Positions 1-8,900 of a DNA stretch of 64,000 nt are shown piece after piece (within the stretch, counting starts at the first letter, position 1; each line of letters opens with the position of its first letter). Source of the DNA: Pontibacter sp. G13. GTDB taxonomy: Bacteria; Bacteroidota; Bacteroidia; J057. The position numbers and the translations under genes are program-made. The notes under the pieces are model-generated. The model was not told the DNA's origin, searched no databases, and saw only the letters and a list, made by a program, of their open reading frames with translations. The DNA is taken from the NCBI RefSeq assembly GCF_031851795.1, contig NZ_CP134698.1:28895-92894 (forward strand). Direction: 5' to 3'.

Positions 1-327
1 TTGGACCACCAGACGATTTCCCCGCCACACCTCAACCCGATATTCCTGGAGGGATCTATGGACCAAGCTGGGAGTCGTCTGGATGATGATTCGATGTCCA
101 TCCACCTCCCATTCCACTGGGTCCCAGGCGGTGTACGCATCGTCCCTTTCGAGCCATTCGCAGACCACTAAACTGGACTGCAGATAACGGTGGGGTGCCA
201 ATGGTCCCATCATGGTGCCCATGAGTTCCATTCCGAGCATCCCCACGAGTGCCAATACCGACAAGCTCGTCAGTACCTCCATCAGGGTTTGGCCTCGCAG
301 GGTCTCGAACCTTCCATGTTTGAACAT
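1..327 (-). CDS. Prepilin-like pseudopilin of a type II secretion/type IV pilus system (3' end outside window)
   Basis: The reading frame starts at an ATG at 327 on the minus strand and runs open for 109 codons off the left edge, so the protein is partial. Its N-terminus carries a class III signal, RGQTLMEVLTSL: a Gly before the cut, Glu at mature position +5, then a hydrophobic helix. That is the recognition site of prepilin peptidases. The rest is a short globular part rich in Trp and charged residues. It begins 17 bp after the stop of the 416-residue gene and so lies in the same minus-strand operon. Visible: the motif and frame. Known: pseudopilins assemble in the inner membrane and periplasm. 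Inferred: membership of a T2SS-like system. Confidence 0.72.
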   Translation of the reverse strand, partial: MFKHGRFETLRGQTLMEVLTSLSVLALVGMLGMELMGTMMGPLAPHRYLQSSLVVCEWLERDDAYTAWDPVEWEVDGHRIIIQTTPSLVHRSLQEYRVEVWRGNRLVVQ

Positions 328-343
328 CAGAATCTGTACTTGC

Positions 344-1594
344 TTATTCGTATCGGGCCACTACTGCCCAGTCTTCCATGCCCATTCCCATCGGCCCCAC
401 AAACTCCGGACTGAGTGCCGTCGCTTCATATTGCCCCCCGATCATGGCATTTCGGATCGTCCGGTCGGGCAGCCACACCACTGGGGTCCCCATCACTACC
501 GGGCCATAGGCCTTGCCCCTCATATCCAGTCCTTCAGGGACCGATATGAGGCCCCAGATCTCGGCACCTTCAGCCACCCTTACCTGATCTCGCTGCAACA
601 CACGGGCATTCAGCAGACCGTAATCCACCAAGAGGGCACCTTCCAGCCTACTCCCCACTTCTAAGGTCACCGAAACAGGTGCTTCACCGGAGGCGTGGAC
701 TGCGAGTATGGAAGGGTATTGCAACTGAACCCCCGATTCCAGCAGGACCGACCCCGAGACGATTGCCTGAATCTGGCCCCGGAAACCGGAATGAATCCGG
801 AGATGTCTCGCCAACAGGATCACCTGATCCAATCGGCAGTCTCCATAAATCTCCAAGGTGTCGGCACACCAGATCAGCTGCTTTCCGGACAGCGAATCTT
901 CCTTGAGGATCAGATTGCCCGGACATCCCCATGATCTAGCCGGATTGCGCCAGCCGTGATCCACCCGTTCCTTTCGCCATTCATAGTCCTTGCCATTGGA
1001 ACGCGGAAGCCCGAGCAGCCAACTCCTTCCCTTGTACCCGCTTGGCAAGCCAAACTGAACAATGTGATCTCGACTTCGGAGGTCTCGTTCATCTTTTTGC
1101 TGACTGTCGGGATAAATCCGCCCATGCACGAACTCTTCACGCACACCGGCTTCGGGCAGGTAAATCCTGCCACTCCATGAAGTCCGGCCGATTAGGGAAA
1201 TGGGTACGCCCCGGTCTGCGATATGAAGGGAGAACCTCCATTCATCCACCAATGGCTGTCCCACCAGGAACGTACCTGTATCTCTATATCCAATATGTAT
1301 TCCCACGATATGGGCCAATCGAAACCACCCCCATTGCTCATCCCACCCCTCCGTACTGTCCCTTGGCGTCCCAAATAATGGATAGGCCCATCGCCCTGTG
1401 TCCTTCCGGGCGAGATAAGCAGTCAATCCACTGCGCATATTCTGCGCGGCGTACCGAGGCATCAAGGCCTTCCGGACTCGCCGGCTCTGGAAGTTTCCCA
1501 AGAGGACAAAACCTCCCAGCACTGCGCCAACCATCATCGACACCCCCAGGGCATACATCAAGCTTCCTCCTTTCAGAGATACACGCCATTTCAT
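344..1594 (-). CDS. Pseudopilin-like membrane-anchored protein with C-terminal beta-helix-like region
   Basis: 416 residues from the ATG at 1594; a longer upstream frame exists, but this start overlaps the stop of the preceding gene as ATGA, the usual sign of translational coupling. The N-terminus (KGGSLMYALGVSMMVGAVLG) looks like a GspK/PilX-type pseudopilin leader: Gly-Gly, then a hydrophobic helix without Glu at +5, as in GspK. The C-terminal ~150 residues (from about LARHLRIHSGFRGQIQAI) show short periodic hydrophobic repeats typical of a right-handed beta-helix or bactofilin-like fold. No enzyme motif is seen. It sits between a GspC/PilP-like gene and a prepilin, which supports a secretion-pilus role. 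The function of the beta-helix part is unknown. Confidence 0.6.
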   Translation of the reverse strand: MKWRVSLKGGSLMYALGVSMMVGAVLGGFVLLGNFQSRRVRKALMPRYAAQNMRSGLTAYLARKDTGRWAYPLFGTPRDSTEGWDEQWGWFRLAHIVGIHIGYRDTGTFLVGQPLVDEWRFSLHIADRGVPISLIGRTSWSGRIYLPEAGVREEFVHGRIYPDSQQKDERDLRSRDHIVQFGLPSGYKGRSWLLGLPRSNGKDYEWRKERVDHGWRNPARSWGCPGNLILKEDSLSGKQLIWCADTLEIYGDCRLDQVILLARHLRIHSGFRGQIQAIVSGSVLLESGVQLQYPSILAVHASGEAPVSVTLEVGSRLEGALLVDYGLLNARVLQRDQVRVAEGAEIWGLISVPEGLDMRGKAYGPVVMGTPVVWLPDRTIRNAMIGGQYEATALSPEFVGPMGMGMEDWAVVARYE

Positions 1595-2094
1595 GGCCGA
1601 CTCCCCTTTCGCATCGAATGCGGAATTCGGAATGTTGTACCCGCCACATCTACCGTCATCCATTCCGAACTCAAATCCGTCAAGCGCACGCCTAAGATCG
1701 AGTCGCCAGCTCGGACAAAACGCTCCTGGCCTCCCGCCCGGACGATCCCGAGCAGCTCCCCGATTCCAGCGGCATCCACGAACCCCATATACTCCCAAGC
1801 AGGAGGTTCCGGGGCTCTATCCGAAGCAGGAAAAAGGGAATGAGACAGTCCGGGGGCCGGTCGGGATTTGCGGGAAAGTTGATGCCTGTTTCCATTTCCA
1901 TAAAAAGGGTCCCAACCCTGTTCCGACAGCTTGCGGGGCCCTTTAACTCCCGCCTGTACCACCTGCAGGTCGTACGCCTCCCCACGCTGTGTGTCGGGGA
2001 GCTGTCGACCGTTGCCCAACCACTGGATTATCACCCAGATCCAGATCAGGGCAACTCCCGGCAACAACCATCTATTCAGCGGTTTCTGTCTCAT
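1591..2094 (-). CDS. GspC/PilP-like single-pass inner-membrane protein
   Basis: 167 residues: a short basic N-terminus, one membrane helix (about residues 9-26, WLLPGVALIWIWVIIQWL), a Pro/Arg-rich linker, and a C-terminal compact beta domain (GELLGIVRAGGQERFVRAGDS region). That domain resembles the homology region of GspC or the PilP fold, small domains that touch the secretin in T2SS and type IV pili. It is the first gene of the minus-strand operon that continues into two pseudopilin-like genes, with an ATGA overlap to the next. The family assignment rests on size, topology and context, not on a strong motif. Confidence 0.5.
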   Translation of the reverse strand: MRQKPLNRWLLPGVALIWIWVIIQWLGNGRQLPDTQRGEAYDLQVVQAGVKGPRKLSEQGWDPFYGNGNRHQLSRKSRPAPGLSHSLFPASDRAPEPPAWEYMGFVDAAGIGELLGIVRAGGQERFVRAGDSILGVRLTDLSSEWMTVDVAGTTFRIPHSMRKGSRP

Positions 2095-2263
2095 TCCTTG
2101 TCGTTGATGTACCCAAAGTAGGTTTAGGGGGAATGGGGGCCAACCACAATATTTTGCATTTGCTCAGGTGGTGTTTCGCACCGCTTGGCCATATCAGCCT
2201 TCCCGTGAATTGGGCGTGTACAGATGAAATTATTTGCTCAGAAAACAGGGGGGAAATACAAGC

Positions 2264-2296
2264 AAAAATCCCCCGAGATATATCCATCTCGGGGGA
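2264..2296 (-). terminator. Rho-independent terminator downstream of the Spy-like gene
   Basis: An 11-bp perfect stem (TCCCCCGAGAT / ATCTCGGGGGA, 2269-2279 and 2286-2296) with a 6-nt loop is followed on the minus strand by five T (2268-2264). It lies 52 bp after the stop of the 131-residue gene. The rest of the gap 2095-2263 shows nothing recognisable. Confidence 0.8.
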
Positions 2297-2347
2297 CTCT
2301 ATGAGAGTTTGGCGACTGTGATCGCCTATCTAACCGTCAGTTCAAGG

Positions 2348-2743
2348 CTATTGTCCATCGGACTTTTGGTGACCTTTCATCTTCTCGTGACGATCCTGTA
2401 CCATCTTTTCGTACTTGTTGTACTGGTCATCATTGAGTACCTGCTTGAACTCTGCACTTTTTTGGCTTTGCAGGGTCTTGAGCTGTTGTCCTTTTGCTTC
2501 GCGGTCCGCATCACTCGCTGCGATGTTATTCACACGCTCGGCATAGCGTTGGTTGATTTCACCAACTTTAGCGGCCTGATCATCGGACAATCCCAATTGA
2601 GAGGTCAGTTCGGTGGTTTGCATTTTGGCCCGTTGAGCGGGATCCTTGATCTTTTCTGCATCTTGTGCCTGAAGGGACATCGACATTCCCACTGTGAACA
2701 GCATCATCATCGCTGCGCACATCAGTTTTTTCAAAGTTGCCAT
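2348..2743 (-). CDS. Small periplasmic Spy/CpxP-like helical protein
   Basis: 131 residues from the ATG at 2743, chosen because it is followed directly by a signal peptide (MATLKKLMCAAMMMLFTVGM, cut near SLQAQ-D). The mature part is nearly all charged helix with two LTxxQ-like elements: LGLSDDQAAKVGEINQRYAE and VLNDDQYNKYE. These are typical of Bacteroidota Spy/CpxP-like (DUF4890-type) proteins, which act as periplasmic chaperones or stress sensors. The gene is monocistronic, with its own terminator at 2264-2296. The exact role is unknown. Confidence 0.7.
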   Translation of the reverse strand: MATLKKLMCAAMMMLFTVGMSMSLQAQDAEKIKDPAQRAKMQTTELTSQLGLSDDQAAKVGEINQRYAERVNNIAASDADREAKGQQLKTLQSQKSAEFKQVLNDDQYNKYEKMVQDRHEKMKGHQKSDGQ

Positions 2744-2911
2744 ATGCTTGTTGTTTTTTAGTTCCAAGAATATGAGCATGAAGACCGGATCTATCCTCTG
2801 CGAGCATCCCGTGTATGGAAGCTTGAAAAGAATATGACAGGAAGACCAACGACAAACCGATATTGTTCCCAAAATTTTGTCATCAACCGCAAAAAAGTCT
2901 TCCCAAAAAGC

Positions 2912-2944
2912 GAAAACCGGACCGCCAACGGCAGTCCGGTTTTC
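2912..2944 (-). terminator. Terminator of the giant surface-protein gene
   Basis: An 11-bp stem (GAAAACCGGAC at 2912-2922, GTCCGGTTTTC at 2934-2944) has an 11-nt loop. The flanking A- and T-rich ends make it usable in both directions, and it lies 28 bp after the stop of the 2423-residue gene. Confidence 0.75.
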
Positions 2945-2971
2945 TATTAAAATCCTCTAGGAGGAAGTTCA

Positions 2972-5900
2972 TTACTTGCTGACCATCACGCGTTTCACTG
3001 CGACTTTAGCGCCATCAGTGATGCGGATGATGTACACGCCTTCAGCCATGTTGGTGAGATCCAGACGCTCGTTGAAATCTCCGTAGACATGGTCGCGGGA
3101 AATTTGCTGAACGGCACGTCCTTGGGCATCCAACACGTCGATGCGCAACTGCTCGGCCTCTACGCCCTCAGCCACAACGAATACTTCGCCAGTGGTTGGG
3201 TTCGGGTAGACCTGGAGGGCACCGCCGAAGAGTTCTTCGTCGATATCCACACCGCCGACGATGAATTCGTAGGTGCTGACACCACACTCATTCACAGCAG
3301 TCAAGACGACTGGGAAGGAACCTCCGAAGGCGTAGGTATAGACAGGATGTACATCCGTGCTGATACCGCCATCCCCAAAGTCCCACTCGAAGTCCGTACC
3401 CGCAATTGGGCTGGACAAGTTGGAGAATTCGATGGTGAAGTCGCCGTCGTTGTTGTCGTAGGTAGCGTCGGCCACCGGTGTGAAGTTCAGTGCAACGTCT
3501 ACGCTGTCCGTAGCTTCACAACCATCGGTGTTCACGACTGTCAAGGATACCATTCCGGAAGTGGAAACCATGACATCGGTTCCGGTTGCTCCATTGGACC
3601 AAGTGTATGTGTATCCGGCCTCAGGAGCTACGCCCAATGCCACACTATCACAGCCAGTCGTGTCAGCTCCGAGGTCTACAGTAGGCGCTACACCTGCTGC
3701 GATTACCACCTCGTCAGAAGCGACACAACCATCAACGGAGGTTACGGTGACGGAGATCGTGTCCGCTCCAACTGTAGGCGCCATCACGTTGATCTGCTGG
3801 GAAGTTGCCCCATTGGACCAGTCGTACGTGTAGCCAGTACCTGCACCTGCATCGAGGGTCACGTCCATACATGTCTCCATGTCGTTGCCCAAGTCCACCA
3901 TTGGGGTTGGGTTGATCATGATTTCGATGGTGTCGGTAGAAGTACATCCGTTGGCAGTAACGGCTACCCAGTAGGTACCGGACTGAGTTGCGGTGTACGT
4001 CTGGGATACTGCACTTGGATCAGACCATACGTAGAGTGCGCCAGGGTTTCCGGCATCCAATTCGTATTCCTCACAAGCGTCGGCATCTGCACCCAAGTCT
4101 ACAGCTGGGGATGGAGTTACGAAGAATACCACGGTGTCAGCACCGGTACATCCATTCATATCCACAACGTCTACTGTGTACATACCCGTCTGGTCAACCG
4201 CATAGGTAGATCCAGTCAAGGTAGAATCGCCATTCCAAACGTAGGAGACGATAGATGGCAAGTACGCGTCCAGCTCGAATCCGGAGCACACAGTTCCATC
4301 TGCACCCAAGTCTACCGGTACATCACTGAGGAATTTGGCCACAGCCTTGGTAGGCTCGGAGATACATCCCAAAGTGGTCACGTTCCAGTCGTAGAAGAAG
4401 TAGTAATAGCCAAAGCTCTGACCAAGACCATTGTCGGTGTCCTTGATGGTCAATGCGTTGCCTACAGACATCGGATAGGTTGCCCCATTGAAGTTGTAAC
4501 CCGGTCCGGTGAATCCAGCAAACAGAGAGCCGTCAGCAGTGATGAGATAGTCGTCCCCGATCGGAATATCCCAATCCAAGGTGAAGACGGTGTCATTCAC
4601 AGTTCCATAGAACAGGTAAGTCGTGTCATTCACGATGTTACCGGCATTGTCCCGGATGGTGATACCGACAGTACCTGGAGCTGGCAAGAACATTCTGAGC
4701 GTGTTCAGACGGAATGGCTGATGCGCATCGAATACCAGACCACGGAAGGTCGCACTGGTGAAGCTACCGCTACCGATGGATTGGTCCGCAGGGGTGAATC
4801 CAGTCTGGAGAGCAGGATTGGCTGCCGCTGCATAGTATGCACGATCTTCAGTCAATACCCCTGTGTAGAGGGTATCTCCCAATTGCAACACGTTCATTGC
4901 AGAGTCATACCAGAGGATGGTTCCAGCAGCGGGCTGCTGAGCTACCAACATGAACTCGGCAGAGTCAGTCGCACAGGTGGAATCACCGAAGGTGATCGGC
5001 GCATCCGGAGTCTGGTTGACCAAGACGGAGAATACCGTCGTGTCGCCGAGGGTCAAGGTATCACCCGCCAATGTGGTGTAGGCAGTCAAGGTATAGGTTC
5101 CCGGCATAGACGCGTTAAACGTTCCTGCGGAGAAGGTTACCGTGTCATTTACTGCCAAGGTATCGGTGTAGGAGAAGTTCACGGTGCTGTTGACAGGACC
5201 GGTCACGTCTACCACAACAGGGACGGTGTATTGGGTATCCAATCCGTAGTTGGCTACGGAAAGCATGATTTCCAAAGAGTCGGTGGTACAAGTCTGGATG
5301 CCTGGGTAGTCCACAGAGATCACGCCTACGTTGTCGGTAGGACGATCGTAGATCACCACGTCATCGAAGGCAAATCCTTCTGTCTGGGAGAAGGTGTTGG
5401 AACCGAAGGCCACACGGAGCTTCACGCTCGCCTGTCCACCCAAGCCAGTCAAGTCATGGGATGCCTTGATCCAGCCACCGGAGTTGTCATACCATCCATC
5501 TCCTTGGCCACCTGGGTTTCCGGACATGTTGGCAGTGTTGAACCAGTTGACAGCATCGCCTACAGATCCGACATTCTGCCAGGTAGTTCCACCATCGATG
5601 GAGGACTGGAGTACAGCACCATCGCCGAAGAACGTCTCGTAGTTGATCATCAAGTCGATCACCGGATTGGTCAATGCGGTGAAGTCGAAACATGGGCTGA
5701 TCACGGCACTCTGCTCAGACGTGTAGTAGTCGGAAGAATCTCCGGTTACCCACGCATTCACACCTGATGCAGCACCTTGGATAAATTGCCCACCTGGTGT
5801 ACCGATTTCCCAAGAGCTTGGAGATCCGTCGCTCAACCAACCTTCAGCACCGTTTTCGAAGTCCTGAACGTATGGGTAGTTGGAAATGGTCGGTACAGAC

Positions 5901-8900
5901 ACGACCTCGTAAGTCAAGGTGTCATTGGCCACGTTGATATCACCCGCAACGCCAGAAGTCCACACGGAGACGGTATAGGTACCGGCATTGGCAAACGGCT
6001 GGTTGTTGATGAAGAATGGCGCAAAGCTACCCGGAGCGATGGTATCGGTAGAAGCAACAGAACCACTGGAGACGGTGTTACCGCCCATTTCGATGTGGTA
6101 GTTGACAGTCATGCCACCATTCAAGGTATCGAGACCGAGGTTGGCCAGTGCCACTACGATGTCTTCTTGGTTGGTCAATCCACAACCGGTCTCAGGCAGG
6201 AAGTTCAGGGCGATACCTGCATCCTGTGGGATCAAGTTGAGGATGTTCACGTCATCGATTGCGATATCGTGGCCCCAGCTAGTGGATCCCTCGCCACGGA
6301 AGCGGATGGAGATCACTCCTGTGTAGGCACTCAAATCTACCTGTACGAAGGTCCAGTCATTGACACCTGTGCTGCCCAATGCAGGGATTACATCTTGGTA
6401 TACAACGCCATTCTCCTCGATATCTACGTGCAAGATATTGTCCGCAGAGAAGGTAGATGGGTTCAGAGAGTGATACCAGAAGGTCAACATCGCCTGGTTG
6501 GTGTAGCTCAGGTCGAAACATGGGGAAACAACTGTTACCGCAGTATCGCTGAAGCCACCATCCTCGAGGTAGATGTAGCGGCCATTGCCAGTGGTATGGT
6601 CAGCCAAAGGTCCTGTACCGGAGCTCGGCGTATTGAATTCGGTTACGGTCCAATCGTGTCCGTCTCCCTGAAGGTTTTCCCAGCCGTTGGACAAGGCGAT
6701 GACAGGATCTCCATCGTTGAAGATGGTGCCGTTCATCGGGATGGTGAAGTTGTCGAAGTTCTCCGTCCATGGGAAAGAGGTGATCGCAGGCTTGTGGATC
6801 ACGATGGTATGGAGGGTGTCATTCCCCGCATCTGGATCAGATGGGTGGGAAGTGAACATGGAGATGTTGTAGGTACCCTGAGCACTCAAGTCCAATGGAG
6901 TGTTGAATACGTAGGTAACGGTATCTCCAACCGCCAAGGTATCACCATAAGCTTCGATGACCGCAGTACCGCCATTCACTTGGTATCCAAGGTTTAGGCC
7001 GATCAGGTCTTGTGCGCCTTTGTTGGTCATGACGAAGGAAACGATGCTGCTGTCGGACAAACCACATCCGGAAGCAGGAGACAGTACTTCAAGTGCCGCA
7101 GCGTTGTAGGCTGGAAGCTCGAAGATCTCCACATCATCGAATGCAAATCCGTCATATCCATTGACAGAACCATCGGAACCGAAGGCCACTCGCAACTGTA
7201 CGCTAGGCTGACCGCCCAAGCCTACCAGCTCATGCTCGGCCACTACCCATCCATTGGAACCATTGTTGTTGTTTCCTGTCCAAGCTTCCTGAGATCCACC
7301 TGGGCTACCGTTGACTGTGTTGTCATTGTACCAGTTGTCAGGATCGCCATAGGAACCTACGTTCTGCCAAGTCAATCCACCATCGATGGAAGTTTGCAGA
7401 ACCGCGCCATCCCAGCTCCACTCAGAATGCCACCAGATTTTCATCCGGACATAAGGGACAGTCAAGGAGGTGAAGTCGAAACACGGTCCCAAGACATAAG
7501 AGTCTTCGGAGTTGTTGTAGTTGCCAGTTCCAAGACCGCCTGTTACCCAAGCGCTGTCGCCGGAAGCCGCACCGATGATGGTGGATTTCGCAGGTGTACC
7601 AAACGCCCAAGAGGTATTGGTACCCATATCGGTCCAACCGCCTTTTCCGTTCTCGAATGTCTCCAGGTATGGATAGCTGGAAACGGAGGTGGAGAAGGTG
7701 TACAGGGTGATTTCAGTCGTGTCGTTGGTAGGCACGGTGTCGCCAGTCACTTCGGTCACCACTTGGATCGTGTGGTAGCCCGGAGCGGACAAGTCAGCCG
7801 TTGCGGAGAACGTAAAGCTCGTGGTATCACAAGCGTTCAAGGTTCCAGGAACCGTCTCTGCAGTGGAGAATGCACCACCGTCAACGGAGAAGGAAGCGGT
7901 GATGCCAGTCAGTGCCTGAGCACCGAAGTTGATCACATCTACCGTGATATTCTCGGATGCACCCAAGGAACAAGTCTGCTCAGGAGAAGTGATGTCTCCT
8001 GCTGCAACGTCCACGGGAATCGGCGTGATGATGTTCACGTCGTCGATGGCGATATCACCAAAGGTGGAACATCCATATACGCGGAACACGAGATTGAAGG
8101 AACCTGTGATGCCGGAAAGGTCGGCCACAGCCTTCAGGTATGCATCAGCAGAAGAGGACTGCTGTTGACCGGTGACGGACCACAGAGAAATCTCTCCTGT
8201 CGGAGTAACCGCAATCAGTTCGAGTGTACCGATGTCATTTCCATACATGTGGTAGTAGAAGCTCACCTTAGGGCAAGACAAGCTGGATACGTCCAAGCAT
8301 GGAGACATCAAGTCAAAGGTATCGGCAGGTACAACCCCAGAAGCTTCCACATGCATGTAGAGGGCTCCGTTTGGCGTGTTGTTGCCAGAAGGACCGGTGT
8401 TGGAAGAAGTGGTAGCACCCGTACGAGCTCTCCATCCCTCAAAAGCAGAGGTAGAAGTGGAGAATGCCTGCCATCCGTTTGGATACAGGGTCTGTGGGTT
8501 ACCAGAAGTGAAGGTCTCGAAGTCTTCGTTGAATCCGTTGGAGTACAAAGGAAGCGCATCGACAGTCCCACTGGTGGAGTCGTTGAATGCATTCGGGTCG
8601 GCTACGATAGAGGTGTATGCCGTGAAGGTATGGGTACCCGCAGCGGACAAGTCCACGTTGTTGGAAACCACAACATTCATGGTGCTGTCCACATCCAAAG
8701 TACCACTAGTCAAAACGGTGGAAACACTCTGGGTGCTCGCGCCGCTGACATCGAGATGTACAGTCACGTTGTTTTGGGAGAAGTCCATCATGGAGCTACC
8801 CAAGTTCTTGACCTCGACGGTTACAGACTCATTGGGTCCGTAGCAAGATGGGTCAAGCGGAGATACGATGGCAGTTGCGCCCATATCTACCGGTACCGCT

